DNA of 64,000 nucleotides. It comes from an uncultured Halomonas sp. (GTDB taxonomy: Bacteria > Pseudomonadota > Gammaproteobacteria > Pseudomonadales > Halomonadaceae). The translations under genes were made by a program, and so were the position numbers. The notes beneath the pieces are model-generated. The model was not told where the DNA came from. It did no database searches and was given only the letters and a program-made list of their open reading frames with translations. The DNA is taken from assembly GCF_947493865.1 (NCBI RefSeq), contig NZ_CANLTC010000002.1, positions 272,356 through 336,355 on the forward strand, in the 5' to 3' direction. Of this stretch, positions 1 through 7,750 are shown piece after piece (position 1 is the first letter of the stretch; every line of letters begins with the position of its first letter).

Positions 1-1418
1 CCCAGGCCACCCGCCATCAACAGCGCCAGGGTCAACACGCCAATGACCGCTGCCCACAAGATACGCATCCAGATGGGCGCATCGTGGGTGACGTCTTCAA
101 GAACAGATGTGAAGTTCGACAGCACCAGCGCCCCGGAATCGCCGGAGGTGACGAAGAAAACGATCGCCAGCACGGTCACCAGCGTCGTGGTCAGCCCGGT
201 CCAGGGTAGATTCTCCAGAAACAGATAGATCGACGACTCGGGAACGTTCATGGCCATGTCGCCGAACTCGACGCCCCCGGCCATTACCTGATCAATGGCG
301 CTGTTACCCATGATCGACATCCAGGCCATCATGAAGGCCAGCGGCAGAAACAAGGTGCCCGCCACAAATTCGCGAATGGTACGGCCTCGGGAAATACGCG
401 CCAGGAACAATCCCACGAAGGGGCCCCAGGCAATCCACCAGGCCCAGAAGAACAGCGTCCAGCCGTTGAGCCAATCCACCGGCGGATCGAAGGAATAGGT
501 CTGGGTCGATAGCGCGACGAAATTGGAGAAATAGTCGCCGATATTGGTGACCAGCGTATTAAGCAGAAATAGCGTGTTGCCGCTGAAGAGCACGAACAGC
601 AATAGCAGCAGCGCCAATAGCATGTTGAATTCGGAAAGGCGGCGAATGCCACGCTCCACCCCGGTAACCGCAGAGACCGCAGCAAAGAACACGATCATTA
701 TGACCAGCACGGCTTGAATCAAGGTGGTTTCCGGCACGTCGAACATGTAGTTCAGGCCGAAGTTCAACTGGATGACGCCGATTCCGAGGCTGGTAGCGAT
801 GCCGAATACCGTCCCGAGCACTGCGGCAATGTCCACGCTATGACCGATCGGACCGTAGATGCGTTTGCCGAAGATCGGATAAAGCGCAGAGCGAATGGTC
901 AGGGGCAGATTGTGACGATAGCTGAAAAAAGCGAGAGACATCCCGACTAGGGTGTAGATACCCCAGCCCGAAAGGCCCCAGTGAAGAAATGTCAGCTCCA
1001 TGGCGTGGCGAGCCGCCGCGACGGTGCCTGGCTCCCCTTCTGGCGGTGCCAGAAACTGGGTCAAGGGCTCGGCGATACAGAAGAACAGAAGATCAATGCC
1101 GATGCCTGCCGCGAACAGCATGGCCGCCCAGGACGCCATGTTGAAATCCGGCCGAGAATGCTCTGGCCCCAGGCGAATCTTGCCAAAACGGGAAAGCCCC
1201 ACGGCAACCACGAAGATCAGATAGGTCAGAAGGGCAAGAAAGTAGTACCAACCAAAAGTAGCCGAGATCCACCCCAGCACGGTATTGATGGTGGCACTGG
1301 CGGAATCGGTGAAGATCATCGTCCACAGCGCGAACAGCACGATTCCGATGACGGAGCCGTAAAACACGACCGGATTGAGTCGATCGCCTGATGCAGCATC
1401 CTGCGATGGGGTTTCCAT
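1..1418 (-). CDS. betT: BCCT family choline/betaine transporter, BetT type (3' end outside window)
   Basis: This is a sodium- or proton-coupled inner-membrane carrier for choline or betaine, used to build osmoprotectant pools. The 472 codons present encode many hydrophobic helices. The BCCT signature is visible as a Trp-rich helix reading WWIAWGPFVGLFLARISRG. The segment AAGIGIDLLFFCIAEP has the GIGID form I associate with E. coli BetT (choline), rather than the GMGIG form of glycine betaine carriers. The ATG at 1418 has AAGGAAA just upstream. The C-terminus, which carries the osmosensing tail in BetT proteins, lies beyond base 1. The family is certain; choline as substrate is inferred from the motif and from a BetI-like operator in the upstream region. 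Confidence 0.88.
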   Translation of the reverse strand, partial: METPSQDAASGDRLNPVVFYGSVIGIVLFALWTMIFTDSASATINTVLGWISATFGWYYFLALLTYLIFVVAVGLSRFGKIRLGPEHSRPDFNMASWAAMLFAAGIGIDLLFFCIAEPLTQFLAPPEGEPGTVAAARHAMELTFLHWGLSGWGIYTLVGMSLAFFSYRHNLPLTIRSALYPIFGKRIYGPIGHSVDIAAVLGTVFGIATSLGIGVIQLNFGLNYMFDVPETTLIQAVLVIMIVFFAAVSAVTGVERGIRRLSEFNMLLALLLLLFVLFSGNTLFLLNTLVTNIGDYFSNFVALSTQTYSFDPPVDWLNGWTLFFWAWWIAWGPFVGLFLARISRGRTIREFVAGTLFLPLAFMMAWMSIMGNSAIDQVMAGGVEFGDMAMNVPESSIYLFLENLPWTGLTTTLVTVLAIVFFVTSGDSGALVLSNFTSVLEDVTHDAPIWMRILWAAVIGVLTLALLMAGGL

Positions 1419-1484
1419 GAGAATTTTCCTTGGGGGTAGGAGAGCGACCATGCGAGCAAGAGGCCGACATGGCATCTTTTTATT

Positions 1485-1504
1485 TTGATTGAATGATCAA
1501 TAAA
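1485..1504. promoter_or_regulatory. BetI-like operator upstream of betT
   Basis: The 14-bp core ATTGAATGATCAAT at 1488-1501 is a perfect inverted repeat (ATTGA, 4-bp spacer, TCAAT) in the AT-rich strip upstream of the carrier gene. It resembles the ATTG...CAAT core I recall for E. coli BetI sites in the bet promoter region. No betI gene lies in the window, so regulator assignment is inference. Confidence 0.45.
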
Positions 1505-1654
1505 AATAAGCCACCCGGGCGACTAATTCAACCGTGCGCACCTGATTCGAGGCGCTTCATGGGTTGAGTCGGTAAAAATCCCGCGTATGAGACCTTTGGA
1601 GAATTTGGATTTAGAGCACTGGTCAGTGATGAGCAATTGAACTAAGCTAACCAA

Positions 1655-1672
1655 TTCAAACAACTGTTCGAA
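1655..1672. promoter_or_regulatory. PsrA/FadR-like operator upstream of fadE
   Basis: TTCAAAC (1655-1661) and GTTCGAA (1666-1672) form an inverted repeat with one mismatch and a 4-bp spacer. It lies about 30 bp before the fadE start. The core CAAAC-N4-GTTCG fits, with one mismatch, the (G/C)AAAC-N2-4-GTTT(G/C) pattern known for the TetR-type fatty-acid regulator PsrA. Binding of PsrA is inferred. Confidence 0.4.
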
Positions 1673-1702
1673 TACGCAGCTACTGATTCCCTGGAGACAC
1701 AT

Positions 1703-4153
1703 ATGCTTCAACTACTCTTGGTCGTGCTGGCCATCGTCGGGCTCATAGAAGTGGCACGCCGTGAAGCGGGCGCCATGTCGGCCTTGGGCGTACTGGCCAT
1801 TCTTGGTGTGGTCGGCCTGCTGTTCGGTGCGCCGATCATCGGCGTGCTGTTCATTCTCGGTGCCATCGTCATCGCGGCCTGCGGTCTGCCGGCGCTGCGC
1901 CGTGCCTGGCTCACGCCGCGTGTGCTGGCGCTATTTCACAAGGTCGCCCCCAAGGTATCCGATACCGAGCGCACGGCTCTGGAAGCCGGCACCGTCTCCT
2001 GGGACGCGGAGCTATTTTCCGGCAAGCCGCAATGGCAGCGCCTGCTCGATTATCGCGATGACGGGTTGAGCGACGAGGAACGCGCCTTTCTGGATCATCA
2101 ATGCTCTGTCGCCGCGGGCATGTGCAACGACTGGGAGATTTCAGTAGAGCGTGCGGATCTATCCCAGGAGCTCTGGGACTATCTGAAGAAGGAGCGCTTC
2201 TTCGGCATGATCATTCCCAAGCAGTACGGTGGGCTCGGATTTTCCGCCAAGGCGCAATCCGCAGTGCTGCAGAAGCTGTCGATCAACGAGACATTGACCG
2301 TCACCGTAGGCGTTCCCAATTCTCTCGGCCCCGGCGAGCTGTTACTGAAATACGGCACAGAAGAACAGAAAGACCATTACCTGCCCCGCCTGGCGGACGG
2401 CCGCGAGATTCCCTGTTTCGGCCTGACCGGCCCGCGGGCCGGCAGCGACGCCACTTCCCTGCCGGATGTGGGCATCGTCTGCCATGGCACCCACAACGGT
2501 GAAGAGGTGCTGGGCCTGAAACTCACCTTCGAGAAGCGCTGGATTACCCTGGCCCCCATCGCCACCGTCGTCGGCCTGGCGTTTCGCATGTTCGATCCGG
2601 ACAAGCTGCTGGGAGACGAAACCGATCTCGGCATCACCTGTGCATTGATTCCCCGGGACACGAAAGGCATGGAGATCGGCCGGCGTCACCACCCCATCGG
2701 CAGCCCCTTCATGAACGGGCCGATCGTCGGCAATGAAGTCTTCATACCCCTCGACTACCTGATCGGCGGCCCCGACATGGCCGGCCAGGGCTGGCGCATG
2801 CTGGTGGAGTGTCTATCCGTGGGTCGCTGCATCACCCTGCCTTCCGGTGCCGCCGGTGCCGGTCGCTATGCGATTGGCTGGGCCGGCGGCTTCACGCGTA
2901 TTCGCCGCCAATTCAATATGCCGGTGGCGGAAATGGAAGGCGTGCAGGAGCCGTTGGCGCGTCTTACCGCCCACGCCTATATCGCGCAAGCCTCGGTCAT
3001 GCAGACTGCCAACCTGATCGATCATGGTGAAAAACCTGCCGTACCTTCGGCGATTCTCAAGAGCCAGCTGACGGAATTCCAGCGTAGCATCCTGGCGGAT
3101 GCCATGGATGTGCATGGGGGCCGTGCCGTCACCTTGGGCCCGCGCAACTATCTGGGTCAGGCCTGGAGCGCCGTGCCGGTATCGATCACCGTGGAAGGCG
3201 CCAACATCATGACCCGCAACCTGATGATCTTTGGCCAGGGGGCGATTCGCTGTCATCCCTACGTGCTGAAAGAACTGGCGGCCAAGGACGCCAACGATGC
3301 CAGCGCCTTCGACAAGGCGTTCTTCGGTCATATTCGCCTGATTTTCGGCAATGCGGCCCGCGCCTTCGTGCAGGGGCTGGGCATGGCCAAGCGCAGCGTG
3401 CCGTTCGACGATGTCGCGGCACCCTACGCCAAGGATGTCGCGCGTTTATCGGCAGCCTTCGGTCTTTGTGCGGATGCGGCTATGGTGAGCCTGGGTTCCG
3501 AACTCAAGAAGCGGGAGATGATCTCGGCGCGCCTGGGGGACGTACTTTCCAACCTTTATCTGACATCAATGGTGCTCAAGCAATGGCATGCCGGGAACAG
3601 CGTTGAACACGAGGCGGCACTCCTGCACTACAGCTGCCAGACCCTTCTTTATCGCGCGGAACAGGCGATGGTCGAGCTGTTCGACAACCTGCCCAATCGT
3701 GCCCTGGGCAAGACGCTGGCGGTCGTTACCATGCCCTTGGGTCGTCGCTGGAAGCGTCCGGAAGACAGCCTGACCCGCGAGATTGCCCGGGCCATTTCCA
3801 CGGATACCGCCCTGCGCCAAAAGCTGACCGCGGATACCTGGCATACCCAGGAGAAAGGCCAGCAGGACAACCCCCTGGCACGCTACAACGCCTTGCTGGC
3901 GGAATATGATCGGGCCGAGCCGATCTATCGTGCCATCAACAAGGCCTATGCCAAGGGCACCCTGCCGGCGGAAGCGCTTCACCCCGAACAGCGTGTCGAG
4001 GCAGCGCTGGAGTCTGGGCTGATCAATCAGGAAGATGCGGACTTCATGCGGCGCTATGAGAAGGAGGTGCTGGAGATGCTCACCGTCGATGACTTCGCCT
4101 TCGATGCCTTTGCGTCTCACAAGGATAAGATCGTATGGCACGACGCCGCTTGA
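1703..4153 (+). CDS. fadE: Acyl-CoA dehydrogenase FadE
   Basis: This FAD enzyme makes the first oxidation of beta-oxidation, acyl-CoA to trans-2-enoyl-CoA, at the inner membrane. At 816 aa it has the length of E. coli FadE (about 814). Residues 1-70 form two hydrophobic segments. The acyl-CoA dehydrogenase core follows, with stretches near-identical to FadE such as TVGVPNSLGPGELL, DLGITCALIPRDT, AGQGWRMLVECLSVGR and IFGQGAIRCHPYVL. The C-terminal third is the DUF1974 extension typical of this subgroup. GGAG sits 7 bp before the ATG. The gene is monocistronic, divergent from betT, and ends in a strong hairpin at 4190. A PsrA-like palindrome upstream suggests control by long-chain fatty acids. 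Confidence 0.96.
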   Translation: MLQLLLVVLAIVGLIEVARREAGAMSALGVLAILGVVGLLFGAPIIGVLFILGAIVIAACGLPALRRAWLTPRVLALFHKVAPKVSDTERTALEAGTVSWDAELFSGKPQWQRLLDYRDDGLSDEERAFLDHQCSVAAGMCNDWEISVERADLSQELWDYLKKERFFGMIIPKQYGGLGFSAKAQSAVLQKLSINETLTVTVGVPNSLGPGELLLKYGTEEQKDHYLPRLADGREIPCFGLTGPRAGSDATSLPDVGIVCHGTHNGEEVLGLKLTFEKRWITLAPIATVVGLAFRMFDPDKLLGDETDLGITCALIPRDTKGMEIGRRHHPIGSPFMNGPIVGNEVFIPLDYLIGGPDMAGQGWRMLVECLSVGRCITLPSGAAGAGRYAIGWAGGFTRIRRQFNMPVAEMEGVQEPLARLTAHAYIAQASVMQTANLIDHGEKPAVPSAILKSQLTEFQRSILADAMDVHGGRAVTLGPRNYLGQAWSAVPVSITVEGANIMTRNLMIFGQGAIRCHPYVLKELAAKDANDASAFDKAFFGHIRLIFGNAARAFVQGLGMAKRSVPFDDVAAPYAKDVARLSAAFGLCADAAMVSLGSELKKREMISARLGDVLSNLYLTSMVLKQWHAGNSVEHEAALLHYSCQTLLYRAEQAMVELFDNLPNRALGKTLAVVTMPLGRRWKRPEDSLTREIARAISTDTALRQKLTADTWHTQEKGQQDNPLARYNALLAEYDRAEPIYRAINKAYAKGTLPAEALHPEQRVEAALESGLINQEDADFMRRYEKEVLEMLTVDDFAFDAFASHKDKIVWHDAA

Positions 4154-4189
4154 TCGATAAATCTGATTGAAGCACCACAGCAGAAACAC

Positions 4190-4222
4190 ATCGCCCCGGC
4201 TATTTGCCGGGGCGATCTGTTT
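4190..4222 (+). terminator. Terminator after fadE
   Basis: A perfect 11-bp stem, ATCGCCCCGGC at 4190-4200 paired with 4206-4216, carries the loop TATTT and is followed by CTGTTT. It lies 37 bp after the fadE stop. Confidence 0.75.
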
Positions 4223-4315
4223 GTAGCGGCTCGGGCATGACCTGAGTCGCCTAGCCGCGGACCTGACACCGTTTCACCGATGACGTAGACTATGAGCAAT
4301 TGAGGAGAAGCGATA

Positions 4316-4507
4316 ATGAGCACGCCACTGGATCCCATCGTCTCGGAGTTTGAAACGCAAGAACAGGCCGACAGCTACGACCGCTGGTTTCGTGAGCGCA
4401 TCCAACGTAGCTTGGACGATACGCGCCCCAACATTCCACATGACGAGGCTATGGCTCGCGTCCGGGCCGTGATCGAGGCTAAGAAACTTCGTCATGTTAC
4501 CGATTGA
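4316..4507 (+). CDS. PaaA2-like antitoxin of a ParE/RelE toxin
   Basis: This is a 63-aa acidic protein expected to bind and neutralise the toxin encoded next to it. Its sequence closely follows the small antitoxin PaaA2 of E. coli O157. The shared pattern runs P(I/M)VSEFET at residues 7-14, an SY..W segment, SL.D.RP.IPHDE, then a charged helical tail. Proteins of this type lack a recognisable DNA-binding domain and I see none here. GAGGAG is well placed before the ATG at 4316. The 3' end overlaps the toxin start by 14 bp, so the two are translationally coupled. Databases may call it a RelB-type antitoxin or stability determinant. Confidence 0.8.
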   Translation: MSTPLDPIVSEFETQEQADSYDRWFRERIQRSLDDTRPNIPHDEAMARVRAVIEAKKLRHVTD

Positions 4508-4769
4508 GTGGCGACCTCAAGCGCTGGATTCCCTTGAGACTATCGCTACATACTTGAGCGAACGTAATCCCTACGCCGCCGAGTGGCTACAAAGGGCTAT
4601 CGAAAAGACTGCCGAGGCACTCCCTCAGCACCCTTACCTGTATCGCCCGGGACGCGTCCCGGGCACACGGGAAGCTGTCGTCCATCCTAACTACCTGATG
4701 ATCTACCGCGTCGCATCTGACCATATCGCCATCATGGATGTGCTCCACGCTCGCCAGGAATATCCATAG
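4494..4769 (+). CDS. ParE/RelE superfamily toxin
   Basis: This is the 91-aa toxin partner of the preceding antitoxin. The fold signature runs WRPQALDSLETIATYLSERNPYAA, then a helix, then RPGRVPGTREAVVHPNYLMIYRV and a final strand IAIMDVLHARQEYP. That is the usual ParE/RelE order with the conserved GTRE.VV..NY...Y block. ParE members poison DNA gyrase and RelE members cleave mRNA. Pairing with a PaaA2-like antitoxin points to ParE2, but the target cannot be read from sequence. The gene seems intact and has no other partner. It sits between fadE and a broken rlpA piece, as expected of a small mobile module. Confidence 0.82.
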   Translation: MLPIEWRPQALDSLETIATYLSERNPYAAEWLQRAIEKTAEALPQHPYLYRPGRVPGTREAVVHPNYLMIYRVASDHIAIMDVLHARQEYP

Positions 4770-4811
4770 CATCAGCTCATGGTCTATACAGCCTCTTTTT
4801 CGGCTGGAACA

Positions 4812-4943
4812 TCAGTCGATGCCGCGTATCCTCACCGGCACGATGCCGCTGTGAATCATTCCCAGACGCTCGGCGGCGCGATAGAAAAGATCGATGATGC
4901 GGCCCCTCACGAAGGGACCGCGACCATTGGTGACTACGCTCGA
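4812..4943 (-). pseudogene. RlpA C-terminal fragment (truncated lytic transglycosylase-like gene)
   Basis: Read on the minus strand in the frame of the qor stop codon, 43 codons encode the end of an RlpA double-psi beta-barrel. The segment VVTNGRGPFVRGRIID continues with AAERLGM, SGIVPVRI and a stop at 4812-4814. RlpA proteins are septal or envelope lytic transglycosylases with VxDRGPF, GRIIDLS.AAA..LGM and APV.... blocks. Everything before this block is missing, there is no start codon, and the piece begins right after the qor stop. The usual Asp of the NDRGP motif is Gly here. I read it as a decayed remnant joined to qor by deletion. A function as a readthrough tail of Qor is unlikely. Confidence 0.7.
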
Positions 4944-5921
4944 TCACGGCAACAGTACGGTCGAGCCAGTGGTCTTGCGCTCCGCCAGCGCTGCCTGGGC
5001 TTCCCCGGCTTTCTCGAGCGGATAGCTTTGGGCAACGTCGATCTTGATCTTGCCGCTTTCGATCATCTCGAACAGTTCACCCGCCATCTGCTTCAGGCGC
5101 TTGTGCGTATCCGCATAGCCGGCAAGGCTCGGCCGCGTAAGGTAAAGCGAGCCTTTCTGGTTGAGGATGCTGACGTCCACGCCTTCAACAGACCCGGACG
5201 CATTGCCGAAGCTGACCATCAGGCCGCGCTTCTGCAGGCAGTCCAGAGACGTTTCCCAGGTATCCTTGCCCACGGAGTCGTAGACCACCGGCACCATGTC
5301 GCCCTTGGTCAGTTCTCGCACTCGCTCCACCACGTTTTCCTGGGTGTAGTCGATGACCGCCCAGGCGCCGTTCTTTCTGGCAAGCTCGGCCTTCTCTTGG
5401 GAACTCACCGTGCCGATCAGCTTCACGCCAAGCGCCTTGGCCCACTGGCAGGCAATTGACCCTACGCCCCCGGCGGCGGCATGAAACAGGATGGTGTCGC
5501 CCTTTTGCACGCGATAGGTCTGACGCAGTAGATACTGCACCGTCAGCCCCTTGAGCATGCAGCCTGCCGCAGTCTCGAAGGCAACATCATCGGGCAGTTT
5601 CACCACCTTCTCTACCGGCAGCGTATGTACCTCGGAATAGGCACCCAGCGGCCCCAGGGCATAGGCGACCCGATCCCCTTCCTTGAACTCGGTGACGCCC
5701 TCGCCCACGGCATCCACCACGCCGGCACCTTCGGTACCAAGACCAGACGGCATGGACGGCGCCGGATACAGACCGGTGCGGAAATAGATGTCGATGAAGT
5801 TCAACCCTACTGCATGGTTCTTGATTCGTACCTCGCCTTCCTTGGGCGCTTCTGGCTCAAAGTCCACAAACTCGAGCACGTCCGGGCCACCGGTTTGAGA
5901 AAACTGAATGCGTTTCGGCAT
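4944..5921 (-). CDS. qor: NADPH:quinone oxidoreductase (zeta-crystallin-like)
   Basis: This 325-aa medium-chain dehydrogenase/reductase of the Zn-free quinone reductase group reduces quinones or similar electrophiles with NADPH in the cytosol. Visible blocks are GPDVLEF near the N-terminus, VGLNFIDIYFRTGLYP, GTEGAGVVDAVGEGV and the nucleotide-binding turn AAAGGVGSIACQWAKALG. The end is GSTVLLP, as in E. coli Qor. The ATG at 5921 has AAGGAGTG 6-7 bp upstream. A GTG three codons earlier would sit against that site and is rejected. A tandem operator-like repeat lies 33-58 bp upstream of the start. The stop is followed directly by an rlpA remnant in the same frame. Confidence 0.93.
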   Translation of the reverse strand: MPKRIQFSQTGGPDVLEFVDFEPEAPKEGEVRIKNHAVGLNFIDIYFRTGLYPAPSMPSGLGTEGAGVVDAVGEGVTEFKEGDRVAYALGPLGAYSEVHTLPVEKVVKLPDDVAFETAAGCMLKGLTVQYLLRQTYRVQKGDTILFHAAAGGVGSIACQWAKALGVKLIGTVSSQEKAELARKNGAWAVIDYTQENVVERVRELTKGDMVPVVYDSVGKDTWETSLDCLQKRGLMVSFGNASGSVEGVDVSILNQKGSLYLTRPSLAGYADTHKRLKQMAGELFEMIESGKIKIDVAQSYPLEKAGEAQAALAERKTTGSTVLLP

Positions 5922-5953
5922 TGTGAACACTCCTTATTCGGCTAGGGGAAAGG

Positions 5954-5979
5954 TTCGATCTTGAACATTCAATCTTGAA
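5954..5979 (-). promoter_or_regulatory. Tandem operator-like repeat upstream of qor
   Basis: On the minus strand TTCAAGATTGAA and TTCAAGATCGAA occur head to tail with 14-bp spacing, 33-58 bp before the qor ATG. Each unit is itself a partial palindrome (TTC...GAA). This looks like a double binding site for a dimeric regulator; no regulator gene is adjacent. Confidence 0.35.
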
Positions 5980-6072
5980 CAAGGGTCGCAGGAATGGGCA
6001 GCGCTGTCATTCATATGCAAACGATGCACGAGAACCGCTATCGAGCGTTGAGCTTTTATCACGGCTTGCGCC

Positions 6073-6621
6073 TTAGGAATCCTTTTCATCGGAACTGGGG
6101 TAGATGAGGTCGCCATCTTCACTGCCTTGCGCCGCCTCGGTCATCTTTGCGGGCTGGATACGGTCAGCGTTCATCAGGTGATAGACCTGTTCGCCTCGGT
6201 GAAGCAGATGATCGGCGATGATACGACGGTGGCAACGCCACCATACCGCTTCCGCGCACATGATCGCGCAGGTCTGGCGGTGGCCGAGTTCGATCAGCGC
6301 AGTGAGCCCCCGGTGAAATTCTTCGGACAAGGCATAGTCCGCATAGTTGTGGAAGCTGCGATTATACCAGTAGCCATTGACGTCATCCTCGACGGTTTTC
6401 GAGCGGTTACGCAGACCGGCCAATTCAGCGCTGTGGGTATAACCGATACCCAGCGGCGCAAGCGAGTCCGGCAGCGCATCAAAATTGAATTGCGGGTTGG
6501 TACGCGAGCGCGGCATGGCCCTGACATCGACGACATGCTCGACTCCGCCCACACCCAGCAGCGCGACGAACTCATCCAGCGTGCGAGTCGAGTGTCCTAC
6601 CGTATAGAAGGCATGTTTCAC
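6073..6621 (-). CDS. DUF488 family protein
   Basis: This is a 182-aa soluble protein. It starts with the DUF488 opening YTVGHSTRTLDEFVALL, continues with VVDVRAMPRSRTNPQFN, and carries the C-terminal block CAEAVWWRCHRRIIADHL with its conserved Cys, Trp and paired Arg. The biochemical role of the family is not established, so none is given. Translation begins at GTG (6621) with AGGGGA upstream. It lies 18 bp downstream of the uncharacterised gene at 6640-7212 on the same strand, so the two are probably one transcript. Confidence 0.85.
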   Translation of the reverse strand: MKHAFYTVGHSTRTLDEFVALLGVGGVEHVVDVRAMPRSRTNPQFNFDALPDSLAPLGIGYTHSAELAGLRNRSKTVEDDVNGYWYNRSFHNYADYALSEEFHRGLTALIELGHRQTCAIMCAEAVWWRCHRRIIADHLLHRGEQVYHLMNADRIQPAKMTEAAQGSEDGDLIYPSSDEKDS

Positions 6622-6639
6622 GAGAGAAATCCCCTATGT

Positions 6640-7212
6640 TCACAGCACTTCCGGAAAGGACTCAAGGCCGCGAACGAAGCGCTGCTTGTAGCCATCGAAG
6701 ATGGACTTGTCCTGCTTGAAGGCCTGAATCACCGCTCGCTGATCGAAGTGCATGGTGCGTGGTATATCGTCCAGCTTGGTGGCGGCATGCCTGGAGCTTA
6801 CGCCGATGCGCAGCCCGTCCGGGCCATCGAACCAGCGTGAGATTCCGCAGGCGCGAAACATCTTTTCCTGATCGGCATTGATGGCGTTGACCCGTAGCGG
6901 TGCCTTGAGCGCCAGTTCACCGATCAAGCGCTCTGCTGGCTGAGCCACGGTGTCGCTATTCAAGCCGGTGAGCAGCATCACTTCCATGCTTTCACCCAGC
7001 TCGTCGAGCACCAACAACGCCAGTGCAATCGGTCGTGATTCATTGTCGATCAACGCCAGCACCCGGGCTGCTTCCTGGGTGACCAGCACGCTCAAGGTGC
7101 CGGCGAAGATAGCCAGTGGCGCAATGCCCGCCTCATGACCGTAAACCTCGGCGCACAGCCGTGCGAGACAGGCATCGCGCTGGGTTTCATCCTTCACGTG
7201 CACCACTCTCAT
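6640..7212 (-). CDS. Uncharacterised protein, 190 aa
   Basis: I do not recognise this protein. It has no signal peptide or membrane helix. The N-terminal half alternates strands and helices (RVVHVKDETQRDACLARLC, then ARVLALIDNESRPIALALLVLD). The C-terminal part has a helix-rich segment with FDQRAVIQAFKQDKSIFDGYKQRF. The first half could fit an acyltransferase-like fold, but no motif proves it. GGAG precedes the ATG at 7212 and codon use matches the neighbours, so the gene is probably real. It is likely co-transcribed with the DUF488 gene 18 bp downstream. Confidence 0.6.
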   Translation of the reverse strand: MRVVHVKDETQRDACLARLCAEVYGHEAGIAPLAIFAGTLSVLVTQEAARVLALIDNESRPIALALLVLDELGESMEVMLLTGLNSDTVAQPAERLIGELALKAPLRVNAINADQEKMFRACGISRWFDGPDGLRIGVSSRHAATKLDDIPRTMHFDQRAVIQAFKQDKSIFDGYKQRFVRGLESFPEVL

Positions 7213-7402
7213 CGATATTGCTCCAAAAAATTATCGTTCTGCCTGCAAGCAGAACCGGCTGGCGGTTAAAAGCCCGCAGATTAGCAGGCTTTCCCATGTC
7301 GCACCAAGACTGCGCTTGCGCGAGGGGGACCAAGTTCATGCATCAATAAAGCGTATCGTTTGACGCTGCTATCATGGTGGTGATTTTTGTCATCAAACTA
7401 CG
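7213..7402. other. Intergenic stretch before the palindromic element
   Basis: No gene is seen. A short perfect hairpin occurs at 7236-7255 (GTTCTGC, 6-nt loop, GCAGAAC), just upstream of the leftward gene at 7212. It may be an operator or part of that gene's leader. Confidence 0.3.
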
Positions 7403-7673
7403 CTAGGGCCTGTTGACGTTTCATCGCGAACCGCGTTGCTGCATCAAAAGGTGTCAGTCAAGGCGCGAAGCGCAGAGAAGGGTTATTCCCTTTTCAAGTT
7501 TCGCAACGCAGAATGGCGCTTTTTGCTGCGCAACCCGAAGGGCTGGGCCAGTTTTTATCCGCTGCTGCGTTAGTCGTCGTTCATTTGGAATAACCAAATT
7601 TCTCTCCTCCTGCCTTGCCCCGAATAAAAACTGGCGCCAGCGCGGCCGTGAATGAAACGTCAACAGACCCTAG
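7403..7673. mobile_element. 271-bp palindromic MITE-like element, family A
   Basis: Both ends carry the same inverted sequence, CTAG then GG(C/T)CTGTTGACGTTTCAT, with one difference. Inner inverted repeats are also present. CTGGGCCAGTTTTTAT at 7543-7558 matches the reverse complement of 7621-7640, and AAGGG-TTATT-CCCTT (7478-7492) and ATTTGG-AATAA-CCAAAT (7583-7599) form small hairpins. No protein with a believable start or motif is inside. The structure fits a non-autonomous transposable or REP-like repeat. CTAG occurs at both ends and could be either the target duplication or part of the termini. Confidence 0.65.
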
Positions 7674-7750
7674 CCTGGCACAGGCAGCTAAACAGCCAAG
7701 CACCGTAAGATGCTTAGATCACTCCGACCATCATTGCGAGAGCAACATCC

